Part shown: in pieces, positions 1 to 5,853 of the stretch
Layout: each line of letters starts with the position of its first letter
How positions within the stretch are numbered: the first letter of the stretch is position 1
NCBI GenBank assembly: GCA_002451175.1
Contig: DKBI01000214.1
Coordinates: 3,173 to 11,770 of the forward strand
DNA: 8,598 nucleotides
Reading direction: 5' to 3'
Source: Betaproteobacteria bacterium UBA6904
GTDB lineage: Bacteria > Pseudomonadota > Gammaproteobacteria > Burkholderiales > SG8-39
Position numbers and translations under genes: made by a program
Notes under the pieces: model-generated
The model's database searches: none
What the model saw: only the letters and a program-made list of their open reading frames with translations
Told to the model about the DNA's origin: nothing

Positions 1-476
1 AACCAGAACTTGCGCATGAAGAAGTAATGGAAGCGGAAGGCGAGTTCCCGCGTCACGTACGGGTTGTCGCCTTCCTCGATCGGGATCGAAATGCGCAGGC
101 CGACGTTCATGCCGCGCGCTTCCGCGGCCCCGCGATTCGCCGCCTCCATGATGCCGGGGCCGCCGCCGGTGCAGACGACGAAGCGGCGCTCCTTCGGGTC
201 GAGCTCCTTCGACCACTGCGTCAGGCGGAACGCGAGTTCGCGCGAGGCCTCGTAGTAGGCGGAGAGCGCGACTTCCGCGGCGCCCTGCGCCTGCTCGCGC
301 GGCTTGGCGCGTGCCGAGCCCATGAAGACGATCGTGTCGTCGATGCGGTAGTGCTCGAGGCGGCTCTTGGGCTCCAGATACTCGGCCAGGATGCGGATGC
401 CGCGCGCCTCCTTGCTGTCCAGGAAGGTGCGGTTGCGATAGGCCTTGATCGGCCGGCGCGGCGCTCGCTCGGTCAT
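1..476 (-). CDS. LOG-family (lysine-decarboxylase-like fold) nucleotide phosphoribohydrolase, N-terminal part
   Basis: Partial gene: 158 codons are visible from the ATG at 476 down to the left edge, where it is cut. The reading frame is open throughout. Residues 51-56 (FMGSAR) form the first Rossmann strand, and residues 104-114 (GGGPGIMEAAN) match the nucleotide-binding GGGxGxM motif of the LOG / TIGR00730 family. The block around residues 149-158 (FHYFFMRKFW) normally lies just before the PGGxGTxxE catalytic motif, which would fall outside the window. Family members hydrolyse the N-glycosidic bond of nucleoside 5'-monophosphates, giving a free base and ribose 5-phosphate in the cytoplasm; some activate cytokinin precursors. 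The roughly 50-residue leader before the fold fits the longer bacterial LOG class. The start lies 2 nt after the upstream SDR stop with no clear Shine-Dalgarno, so translational coupling is likely. The family is confident; the true substrate is unknown. Confidence 0.87.
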   Translation of the reverse strand, partial: MTERAPRRPIKAYRNRTFLDSKEARGIRILAEYLEPKSRLEHYRIDDTIVFMGSARAKPREQAQGAAEVALSAYYEASRELAFRLTQWSKELDPKERRFVVCTGGGPGIMEAANRGAAEARGMNVGLRISIPIEEGDNPYVTRELAFRFHYFFMRKFW

Positions 477-478
477 CG

Positions 479-1225
479 TCAGCCGCTGATCGAGTAGCCG
501 CCGTCGACCGGGATCGCGGTGCCCGTGACGAAATCCGAAGCCGCCGAGGCGAGGAACACGGCGATGCCTCGCAGGTCGTCGATCGTGCCCCAGCGGCCCG
601 CGGGCGTGCGGCGCAGGACGTTGTCGTTGAGTCCGGGCACCTGCTCGCGGCCGCGGCGCGTGAGATCCGTGTCGATCCAGCCGGGCAGGATGGCGTTGAC
701 CTGGATGTGGTCCCGCGCCCAGGACGCCGCGCAGGCCTTGGTGAACTGCACGATGCCGCCCTTGCTCGCCGCGTAGGCGGGCGCGTACGCGGCGCCGAAA
801 ATCGACATCATCGAGCCGATGTTGATGATCTTTCCGCCGCGCGCCTTCAAATGGGGATAAGCGGCGTGCGAGCACAGATAGGCGCTCGTGAGGTTCGTGT
901 CGATCACCTGGCGCCATTCGGCGAGCGAGAGTTCGTGGGGCGCCTTGCGGATGTTGATGCCCGCGTTGTTGACGACGACATCGATGCGGCCGCAGCGCTT
1001 CAGCGTCTCGGCAATCAGCCCCGTCACCGAGGCTTCGTCGGTCACGTCCACCGCAATCGACACCGCATCTGCGCCCAGCTCGCGGACGGCGGCCTCTGAT
1101 TTGCGCGCATCGCGCGCGGCGACGACGATTCGCGCGCCGGCCGCCGCCAGACCGCGCGCCATGCCCAGACCGATGCCGCCGTTGCCCCCGGTGACGATCG
1201 CCACCTTGCCCGTGAGGTCGAACAT
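479..1225 (-). CDS. SDR-family NAD(P)-dependent oxidoreductase (classical type)
   Basis: A 248-residue classical short-chain dehydrogenase, the usual length for the family. The cofactor-binding motif TGGNGGIG is at residues 12-19, NNAG at 86-89, and the catalytic tetrad reads Asn111, Ser138, Tyr151, Lys155 (YAASK). The C-terminal DFVTGTAIPVDGGYS is the typical end of gluconate 5-dehydrogenase-like and 3-oxoacyl-reductase-like SDRs. The enzyme is cytoplasmic, lacks a signal peptide and should interconvert a hydroxyl and a keto group using NAD(H) or NADP(H). Arg39 (AARDA, after the second strand) favours NADP(H), but this is only suggestive. The gene begins 4 nt after the stop of another SDR and ends 2 nt before the LOG-family gene, so the three are probably co-transcribed. 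The substrate cannot be read from the sequence; a sugar-acid or beta-oxidation-type hydroxyacyl substrate is possible. Confidence 0.93.
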   Translation of the reverse strand: MFDLTGKVAIVTGGNGGIGLGMARGLAAAGARIVVAARDARKSEAAVRELGADAVSIAVDVTDEASVTGLIAETLKRCGRIDVVVNNAGINIRKAPHELSLAEWRQVIDTNLTSAYLCSHAAYPHLKARGGKIINIGSMMSIFGAAYAPAYAASKGGIVQFTKACAASWARDHIQVNAILPGWIDTDLTRRGREQVPGLNDNVLRRTPAGRWGTIDDLRGIAVFLASAASDFVTGTAIPVDGGYSISG

Positions 1226-1229
1226 CCGC

Positions 1230-1982
1230 TCAGCCCCGGCCCTCGAACGGCATGTGCGTCGCCTTGATCGTCATGAAGAGCACGTTCGACTCCAGCGGCA
1301 GGCTCGCCATGTACGCGATCGCCTGCGCGACATGCTGCACGTCCATGCGCGGCTCGACTTTCATGCTGCCGTCGGCCTGCGGGACGCCTTTCGTCATGCG
1401 GTCGGTCATTTCCGTCGCCGCGTTGCCGATGTCGATCTGGCCGACGGCGATGTCGTACTTGCGTCCGTCCAGCTGCGACGCCTTGGTGAGGCCGGTGATC
1501 GCGTGTTTGGTGGCGGTGTAGGGCGCCGAGTTCGGGCGCGGCGCGTGCGCCGAGATCGAGCCGTTGTTGATGATGCGCCCGCCGCGCGGCGACTGCGCCT
1601 TCATGATGCGAAAGGCTTCCTGCGTGCACAGGAAGGCGCCGGTGAGATTGGCGCCCACGACCCCTTGCCACTGCTCGAGCGTGAGGTCCTCGAGCAGGAC
1701 GTTGCCGGGGGTGCCGCTGCCCGCGTTGTTGAAAAGCAGATCGAGGCGGCCGAAGCGCTGTTTGATTTCGGCGAACAGCTTGCGCACGGAATCGGCGCTG
1801 CCGACGTCCGCGGCGATCGCGAGCCCCCGGGCGGCGTCAGCGCCGGCGTCGGCGATCGCCGAATTCAGAAGCTCGGCCCTGCGGCCGGAAAACACGACGT
1901 GCCAGCCCGCGCGCAGCAGCGCATGCGCCGACGCCTTGCCGATGCCCGTTCCGGCACCGGTGACGAGTGCGATCTTGTTCAT
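1230..1982 (-). CDS. SDR-family oxidoreductase, paralogue of the downstream gene
   Basis: A 250-residue classical SDR. The start is set at the ATG at 1982 because it gives [11 protein letters not shown], the normal SDR beginning, and has a GGGAG Shine-Dalgarno 7 nt upstream. An in-frame extension to 2027 adds 15 residues with no family counterpart. TGAGTGIG is at residues 8-15, NNAG at 85-88, and the catalytic residues are Asn112, Ser142, Tyr155 and Lys159 (YTATK). The C-terminus, [18 protein letters not shown], lacks the VDGG seen in its neighbour and resembles another common bacterial SDR subgroup. The two SDRs are therefore tandem members of different subfamilies rather than a fresh duplication. 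It likely reduces a ketone or oxidises an alcohol with NAD(P)(H) in the cytoplasm; the substrate is unknown. It is the first gene of the tight SDR-SDR-LOG set, 45 nt after the DUF3300 gene. Confidence 0.92.
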   Translation of the reverse strand: MNKIALVTGAGTGIGKASAHALLRAGWHVVFSGRRAELLNSAIADAGADAARGLAIAADVGSADSVRKLFAEIKQRFGRLDLLFNNAGSGTPGNVLLEDLTLEQWQGVVGANLTGAFLCTQEAFRIMKAQSPRGGRIINNGSISAHAPRPNSAPYTATKHAITGLTKASQLDGRKYDIAVGQIDIGNAATEMTDRMTKGVPQADGSMKVEPRMDVQHVAQAIAYMASLPLESNVLFMTIKATHMPFEGRG

Positions 1983-1989
1983 GGAAGTG

Positions 1990-1994
1990 CTCCC
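1990..1994 (-). promoter_or_regulatory. Shine-Dalgarno that fixes the start of the first SDR gene
   Basis: On the minus strand GGGAG lies 7 nt before the ATG at 1982. The more upstream in-frame start at 2027 has no such site and would begin directly at the end of the preceding gene, so the shorter protein is preferred. Confidence 0.6.
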
Positions 1995-2027
1995 GAGGCC
2001 CGCAGAAAAGCGGGCATGGTACCGCAC

Positions 2028-3425
2028 TCAGGGGCGCGCACCCCGTGGCGGCACGTCGCGCGATTCGGCGGCTTCGCGGCGCGCCGCAGGCGCGCGCGGT
2101 GCGGGCGCCGGGTGATCCGGACGCGCCGCGGGCGCTGGTGCGGCGGCCGGTGCGGCGTGGGCGGGACGCTCGGCGCGAGCCGGCGGCGCGGCGGGCGCAG
2201 GCGGTGCGGCGCGTGGAGCGGGTGCGGCCGCTGGCGCCACGTTCACGGCGGGCGCACTGCGCTCGGGGCGCGGTGGTGCGGCGCCGGGTGCGGCCTGCGG
2301 TCGCACGCCAGGCATCGAGCGCTGTGCATCGTGCGGCACGGCCGGGTCACGGGACGGGCGGTGACGCTCGAGCTGCTGTCGCTGCGGCGCGAGGATCGGT
2401 GCCGTGGCCGGTTGCGGGACGCTTTGCGGTACGACCGCAGGGGACACGGACGGCGGCACCGCGGTCACCTGCGGGACGGTCAACGGTTGCGGCACGGGCG
2501 CTCGTGCGCGTCGCGGCTCACGCTGCGTGTCGGTGGGCGCCACGCGCTGCAACGGCTGCGATCTCTGCGTGTCGTACGCGGGGCGCGGCTCGAAGCGCGG
2601 CGGCGGTGACGGCCTGGGCGCTGGCGCGGCCTGGGGCAGCGGACCGGGTTCGCGGTGCCGGGCGGGCGGGCGCGCGTAGGCCGGGTGGACCGGTGCGCCG
2701 TAGTAGGCGCGCCGTCGCGGCCAATCCATCGTGCCAAAGAACAGATGCGGAGATACGCCGACCCCCGTGCCCCACCAGAATGCCGCGCGATAACCCGGTC
2801 GCGTCACGTAGGTATAGCCGGGCCAGGGCCGCCAGTAGACCGGCGGGTTGGCCGGCCACCACCACGTGCCGTAGACGATCCAGGGATCGTAATAGGGGAC
2901 GTAGACGACCTGCGGCGTCGCCGGTTGAATGAGAATCGACTGGCCGTCGTCGACGATGCTCTGACGGTCGTCGGGCAAGAGCTGCCCCGCTTCCCGGGCG
3001 CGCCGCCTGAGCGCCTGAATCGTTTCCATCACGACCGGCTCCTGCGTGAAGAACGCATGGCCCAGTGCCTTCGTCCATTCGAGATCTTCGTCCATCCGCG
3101 CCAGCAGCTGCGGGAACGCGACGAGCGACTTCACGCTCGGATCCCAGTCCTTGAACTGCGCGGCGCGCACGGCTTCGTCGCCCTGCAAGCCCGGATTGGC
3201 GCGCGACCAGCGCGCCGCCTCGACGACCTCGAGCGGCCGCGTCGCCGCCGCGAGGACCTGGGACAGCAGCGCATCGGGATACAGGGCCACGGGCGCAAGC
3301 AGCTGATCGAGTTCGGCCTGCGAGTAGGCGGCGCGCACCGGCAGGGGCTGCAACGTGACGGCAGCGCCCAGCACCAGCAGGAGCACGGCGGCGACTTGTC
3401 GGATCGGGCGCGTCATGGCGTTCAT
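2028..3425 (-). CDS. Secreted DUF3300 domain protein with a long Pro/Ala-rich tail
   Basis: A 465-residue protein. Residues 1-32 are a signal peptide: basic start, hydrophobic stretch 11-25 (VAAVLLLVLGAAVTL) and likely cleavage after VRA. Residues 36-170 match DUF3300, with LDQLLAPVALYPDALLSQVL at 39-58, LEVVEAARW at 65-73, DPSVKSLVAFPQLL at 95-108 and a final VVYVPYYDPWIVYG at 173-186. A Trp/Tyr/Pro-rich patch follows at 187-243. From about residue 250 to the end the chain is low-complexity Pro, Ala, Arg and Gln, probably disordered, and fits a periplasmic or envelope-spanning linker. The function of DUF3300 is not known. The start is uncertain: AGAAG abuts the ATG at 3425 but is well spaced (9 nt) for the ATG at 3416, which would remove three residues and keep the signal peptide. 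It sits 108 bp downstream of the TAXI gene, past two hairpins, and may have its own promoter. Confidence 0.88.
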   Translation of the reverse strand: MNAMTRPIRQVAAVLLLVLGAAVTLQPLPVRAAYSQAELDQLLAPVALYPDALLSQVLAAATRPLEVVEAARWSRANPGLQGDEAVRAAQFKDWDPSVKSLVAFPQLLARMDEDLEWTKALGHAFFTQEPVVMETIQALRRRAREAGQLLPDDRQSIVDDGQSILIQPATPQVVYVPYYDPWIVYGTWWWPANPPVYWRPWPGYTYVTRPGYRAAFWWGTGVGVSPHLFFGTMDWPRRRAYYGAPVHPAYARPPARHREPGPLPQAAPAPRPSPPPRFEPRPAYDTQRSQPLQRVAPTDTQREPRRARAPVPQPLTVPQVTAVPPSVSPAVVPQSVPQPATAPILAPQRQQLERHRPSRDPAVPHDAQRSMPGVRPQAAPGAAPPRPERSAPAVNVAPAAAPAPRAAPPAPAAPPARAERPAHAAPAAAPAPAARPDHPAPAPRAPAARREAAESRDVPPRGARP

Positions 3426-3490
3426 CTTCTATAACGCTTGGACACGCGAATCGGCTATCCATTCCGCCAGCGAAAGTGCAACAGGATGTA

Positions 3491-3529
3491 AGCGCCGCCG
3501 AAGAGCGACGCTGCCGGATCCGGTCCGGC
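3491..3529 (-). terminator. Two abutting stem-loops after the TAXI gene, possible terminator or processing site
   Basis: Reading the minus strand 4 nt past the TAXI stop codon, GCCGGA-CCGGA-TCCGGC (3513-3529) forms a perfect 6-bp stem with a 5-nt loop. It is followed with no gap by AGCGTCGC-TCTTCG-GCGGCGCT (3491-3512), an 8-bp stem with one T-G wobble and a 6-nt loop. There is no run of T after either stem, so a classical intrinsic terminator is not clear. The pair could instead stabilise the 3' end of the upstream transcript. High GC makes chance stems more likely, which lowers confidence. Confidence 0.35.
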
Positions 3530-3533
3530 GGCC

Positions 3534-4877
3534 TTACGCGCCCTGGCGGATCCGGTCGCGCACCATGCCGATGTGCTGGCGCAAGGCGTAGAGCTCGTCC
3601 GCGTAGGACAGCGGCACCGTGATCCGGCCGACCTTGTCCTCGAGCTGCGTCAGCGCGGCCAGCAATTCGCCGGACTGCCTGGCCGGGCTTGCCGCGTCGC
3701 TTTCGATCTCGCGCAGCAGCCGGTACCAGCGGAAGATGCGCGACCGCACGCGGAACTCGTACAGGGGCGGCACGATGCGGCTGAGCGGAATCAGCAGCGC
3801 GATGATCGAGAGGAGCGCGACCCACATGCGGTCGATCAGATTGGCCAGCCAGAAGGGCAGATGGCGCTGGAGCAACGGCGGCCCGCTGCGGTAATAGCGC
3901 TCGGCCTCATGAGCCAGCGGGAGCTCCGAATCCTGGGGCGTCGGAAACTGCCGCGGGCGCGCGAACCAACCCGGCTCGCCATGAATGCGGTGGGCGGCCT
4001 GAACGAAGAGTTGCACCAGCGCGGGGTGCGTGTCTTCGCGCGCGACCAGCATGGTCGTCGGCGCAACGAGCCTGACGTCGCGAGGCGGCAGGTCGCGCGC
4101 AAGATCCACGATCCCGCGCGGCAGCGCCACCGGACTGAGATGCGAAAAACGCCGGGCGTAGGCTTCGGCCTGCTCGAACTCGTAGAGCGCAATCCCGGGC
4201 TCGCGCAGCAGCACCTGAACCGCAGCGCCCTCGGGCGCCGAAACCAGAACGAGCGCGTCCAGCGAGCCGTCGAGAAACGCCGCGACGCCGGGCCCCTGGT
4301 CCTGGCGGTCGAACTTCACCGCCGTGCGCGGCACGCCATTCGCCTCCAGCAGGCGCAGCATCATCCCGGTCGCGCCGCTGCCGCGGGAGCCGGTGTTGAC
4401 GCGCCAGTCCCGCAGCGCCGGCAGCGCCGACAGCCGGCCGCCCGGCAGCTTCTTCGCGGCCTCTGCGCGATAGAAGATCCAGACCGGTTCATAGAACAGG
4501 CTGCCGAGCGAAACCAGGGGCGCGCCCCCCTTGGCTTCCTCCTCGGCCAGCACGGCCTCGCTGGTGCCGCCGCGCAGGAATCCGAAATCGACGTCGTGCT
4601 TTTCGTCACGCAGGAGCCGCCGATTGGCGCTCGACCCCTCCGTCGCCTGCAGGACGACCTCGATGCCGAAGCGCTTCAGTTCATCCTGGTAGCGCTTGCC
4701 GAACGCCTCGAAGTCGCTGAATTGCGGGCCCGTGGCGAGGACGACCCGCGTCGGCGGCGTCGGCTTCAGCACGACGTAGGCGGCGATCAGCAGCGCGACC
4801 GCGATGGCGACGAACGGGCCGGCCGTCGCGAGCAGATCCCGCGCCGACAGCAGCGTGAGGCGCAACAAGCGGGGCAC
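3534..4877 (-). CDS. TAXI-family TRAP transporter solute-binding protein with N- and C-terminal membrane anchors
   Basis: A 447-residue protein starting with GTG at 4877. This is the first usable start after an in-frame stop three codons upstream. A transmembrane helix at about residues 17-37 is followed by a TAXI/NMT1-like periplasmic binding domain at about 43-330, with recognisable VVLATGP (45-51), VDFGFLRGGTS (96-106), NTGSRGSGATGMMLRLL (161-177) and VAPTTMLVAR (271-280). A second transmembrane helix lies at about 350-370. It is followed by about 75 residues, basic near the membrane (RVRSRIFRWYRLLREIE, 376-392), predicted to be cytoplasmic and partly helical. Ordinary TRAP binding proteins are free in the periplasm; here both ends appear anchored. 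No TRAP permease subunit lies in the window. It may bind a carboxylate ligand and serve a distant permease, or act as a receptor. It follows the LSm-like gene by 9 nt and probably shares its mRNA. Confidence 0.9.
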   Translation of the reverse strand: MPRLLRLTLLSARDLLATAGPFVAIAVALLIAAYVVLKPTPPTRVVLATGPQFSDFEAFGKRYQDELKRFGIEVVLQATEGSSANRRLLRDEKHDVDFGFLRGGTSEAVLAEEEAKGGAPLVSLGSLFYEPVWIFYRAEAAKKLPGGRLSALPALRDWRVNTGSRGSGATGMMLRLLEANGVPRTAVKFDRQDQGPGVAAFLDGSLDALVLVSAPEGAAVQVLLREPGIALYEFEQAEAYARRFSHLSPVALPRGIVDLARDLPPRDVRLVAPTTMLVAREDTHPALVQLFVQAAHRIHGEPGWFARPRQFPTPQDSELPLAHEAERYYRSGPPLLQRHLPFWLANLIDRMWVALLSIIALLIPLSRIVPPLYEFRVRSRIFRWYRLLREIESDAASPARQSGELLAALTQLEDKVGRITVPLSYADELYALRQHIGMVRDRIRQGA

Positions 4878-4886
4878 GCCGCGGCG

Positions 4887-5174
4887 TCAGTCGCGGGTGC
4901 GGATCACCAGAGCTTCGATCGCATCGGCAGCAATGACTGCGTCGAAGAATTCGCGGCCGCTCAATGCGCCGAGGTGCACGAGCTGCCCGGTCACGGCGCG
5001 CACCGTGCCGGTCAATTCCTGCCCCGAGCGCAGCCGAACGGTGACCCGCTTGTTCAGATGCGTCTGCAGAATCGACGCGAACGTGTCGCTGCCGGCGACG
5101 CTCAGTTCGGCGGCCGGCACGGGTTGGGCCGCAAGCAGAGCGGCCGAGAGCAGGGCGGTGACGAGGATCTTCAT
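4887..5174 (-). CDS. Small exported LSm/SH3-like protein
   Basis: A 95-residue protein. The start is placed at the ATG at 5174 because a perfect AGGAGG lies 4 nt upstream and the product then begins with a standard signal peptide (MKILVTALLSAALLAAQ, cleavage near VPAA, residues 19-22). An in-frame start at 5201 would add nine residues in front of this signal. The mature part, about 73 residues, contains NKRVTVRLRSGQELTGTVRA (41-60) followed by VHLGALSGREFFDAVIAAD (66-84) and EALVIRTRD (87-95). This pattern of a short beta-barrel with a turn at SGQEL resembles LSm or SH3-like folds, but this is a judgement from pattern rather than a search. There are no cysteines and no obvious catalytic residues. 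It is probably periplasmic. It is the first gene of the unit that continues into the TAXI protein, which suggests related jobs at the inner membrane. Confidence 0.8.
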   Translation of the reverse strand: MKILVTALLSAALLAAQPVPAAELSVAGSDTFASILQTHLNKRVTVRLRSGQELTGTVRAVTGQLVHLGALSGREFFDAVIAADAIEALVIRTRD

Positions 5175-5178
5175 GGTG

Positions 5179-5184
5179 CCTCCT
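5179..5184 (-). promoter_or_regulatory. Perfect AGGAGG ribosome-binding site of the LSm-like gene
   Basis: AGGAGG on the minus strand, 4 nt before the ATG at 5174. It is the strongest Shine-Dalgarno in the window and decides the start of the small exported protein. Confidence 0.7.
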
Positions 5185-5196
5185 GGGAAGGCGGCG

Positions 5197-5226
5197 ATCA
5201 TGGCCGATGCGCCGGCGCCGCGTCAA
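5197..5226 (-). promoter_or_regulatory. Candidate sigma-70 promoter for the LSm-like/TAXI unit
   Basis: On the minus strand TTGACG (5221-5226, 5 of 6 to consensus) is followed after 18 nt by CATGAT (5197-5202, 4 of 6). Transcription would start near 5190 and give a leader of about 16 nt containing the AGGAGG site. It lies in the 73-bp gap between the divergent LSm-like and arfB genes, where a promoter is expected. Confidence 0.45.
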
Positions 5227-5235
5227 TGAGCGGCT

Positions 5236-5241
5236 TATACT
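5236..5241 (+). promoter_or_regulatory. Candidate -10 box (TATACT) for arfB
   Basis: TATACT matches the -10 consensus at 5 of 6 positions and ends 6 nt before the GTG start at 5248. The expected +1 therefore falls on or beside the start codon. No -35 match is visible at 17-18 nt upstream, where the DNA is GC-only and overlaps the opposing promoter. The box stands out in very GC-rich surroundings. Confidence 0.4.
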
Positions 5242-5247
5242 TCGTGG

Positions 5248-5664
5248 GTGAGGCACACGCCATCCCGCGTGCCGGTGGATCCGGGCGAAGTTCGCATGAC
5301 GGCGGTGCGCGCGACTGGCGCCGGCGGGCAGAACGTCAACAAGGTGTCGAACGCGGTGCACCTGCGATTCGACATCGGGGCCTCATCGCTGCCCGAGACG
5401 GTGAAGGCGCGGCTGCGGGCGTTGGCGGGCCGGCGCATGTCGCTGGAGGGCGTGATCGTGATCAAGGCGCAGCGGCACCGCAGCCTGGAACTGAATCGCG
5501 TGGAGGCGCTCCAACGCCTGCAGGCGCTCGTGGACCAGGCCGCCACGCCGCCCCGGCCGCGGCGCCCGACCCGGCCGACGCAGGCGTCGAAGCGAAAGCG
5601 TATCGAGAGTAAGATAAAACGAGGTAGGATCAAGGCCTTGCGAGGCAAGTGGCCAAGGGAATGA
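5248..5664 (+). CDS. arfB: Alternative ribosome-rescue factor B (codon-independent peptidyl-tRNA hydrolase)
   Basis: A 138-residue protein closely matching E. coli ArfB/YaeJ (about 140 residues). The catalytic loop GAGGQNVNK has GGQ at residues 26-28, the same positions as in E. coli. The N-terminal domain continues with VHLRFDIGASSLPE (37-50) and GVIVIKAQRHRSLELNR (68-84). The C-terminal tail is strongly basic (ARRPTRPT-type PRRPTRPTQASKRKR followed by Lys/Arg clusters to the end). This tail enters the empty mRNA channel of stalled ribosomes while GGQ hydrolyses the peptidyl-tRNA. The start is GTG at 5248: a stop lies in frame at 5227, no other start comes between, and this choice aligns GGQ exactly with E. 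coli. No Shine-Dalgarno precedes it. The stop overlaps an ATG and is followed 2 nt later by the start of a small Cys/His protein, so the two are probably co-transcribed. Confidence 0.96.
   Translation: MRHTPSRVPVDPGEVRMTAVRATGAGGQNVNKVSNAVHLRFDIGASSLPETVKARLRALAGRRMSLEGVIVIKAQRHRSLELNRVEALQRLQALVDQAATPPRPRRPTRPTQASKRKRIESKIKRGRIKALRGKWPRE
5655..5660 (+). promoter_or_regulatory. Shine-Dalgarno of the small Cys/His protein, inside the arfB 3' end
   Basis: AAGGGA ends 6 nt before the ATG at 5667. It directly abuts the alternative ATG at 5661, where it could not work, so the 5667 start is favoured. The site lies within the last codons of arfB. Confidence 0.55.
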
Positions 5665-5666
5665 AC

Positions 5667-5849
5667 ATGACGAACCTGAACCCCCTCAAGTACTGCTATC
5701 ACGGACAGCACTCGAAGCCGCGCGCGAGCTTCAGGACGCTGCCGGGTGGCAATCGCAAGCGGGAAGTGTGCGCGGAATGCTACGAAAAGATCATGGCCGA
5801 CCGCCGCCTGAAGCGGCTGGCCCTGCAAGGGGGAGAACTGCCGAAGTAG
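5667..5849 (+). CDS. Small Cys/His-rich protein, putative zinc ribbon, function unknown
   Basis: A 60-residue protein starting at the ATG at 5667, 2 nt after the arfB stop. In-frame alternatives at 5649 (GTG) and 5661 (ATG, overlapping the arfB TGA as ATGA) would add six or two residues. Potential metal ligands are Cys10, His12, His15, Cys35 and Cys38; the last two form the knuckle CAEC within REVCAECYEKIMADRR. The spacing suggests one zinc site holding a short beta-hairpin and a C-terminal basic helix (residues 38-51). This is inferred from pattern and I do not recognise a named family. Codon use and GC match the neighbours. The basic character (many Lys and Arg) and its position behind a ribosome-rescue gene allow a guess at RNA or ribosome binding, without direct support. 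It ends 4 bp from the convergent acyl-CoA synthetase stop, leaving no room for a terminator between them. Confidence 0.75.
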   Translation: MTNLNPLKYCYHGQHSKPRASFRTLPGGNRKREVCAECYEKIMADRRLKRLALQGGELPK

Positions 5850-5853
5850 CGCT

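Noticed and set aside
2101..2300. Possible DNA repeat array in the GC-rich stretch
   Set aside because: The repetition comes from Pro/Ala/Arg codons in the DUF3300 tail. No exact repeat unit with constant spacing is visible, so it is neither CRISPR nor a tandem satellite.
888..2609. 573-codon open frame on the plus strand
   Set aside because: It lies opposite the two SDR genes and the DUF3300 tail. Its translation is Arg/Ala/Gly-rich with no domain pattern. The minus-strand frames carry clear family motifs, so this is a GC-driven shadow.
3426..3490. Possible promoter for the DUF3300 gene (TTGCAC with downstream ATAGCC or TTATAG)
   Set aside because: No -35/-10 pair has both a good match and proper spacing, so it is not listed as a feature.
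3573..5612. 679-codon open frame on the plus strand
   Set aside because: It covers the TAXI and LSm-like genes in antisense and then runs out of frame through arfB. Its product is Arg/Gln-rich low complexity, and real genes explain all of the region.
5235..5828. 197-codon minus-strand frame opposite arfB and the Cys/His gene
   Set aside because: ArfB is unmistakable on the plus strand, and the antisense product is Arg/Ser-rich without motifs.
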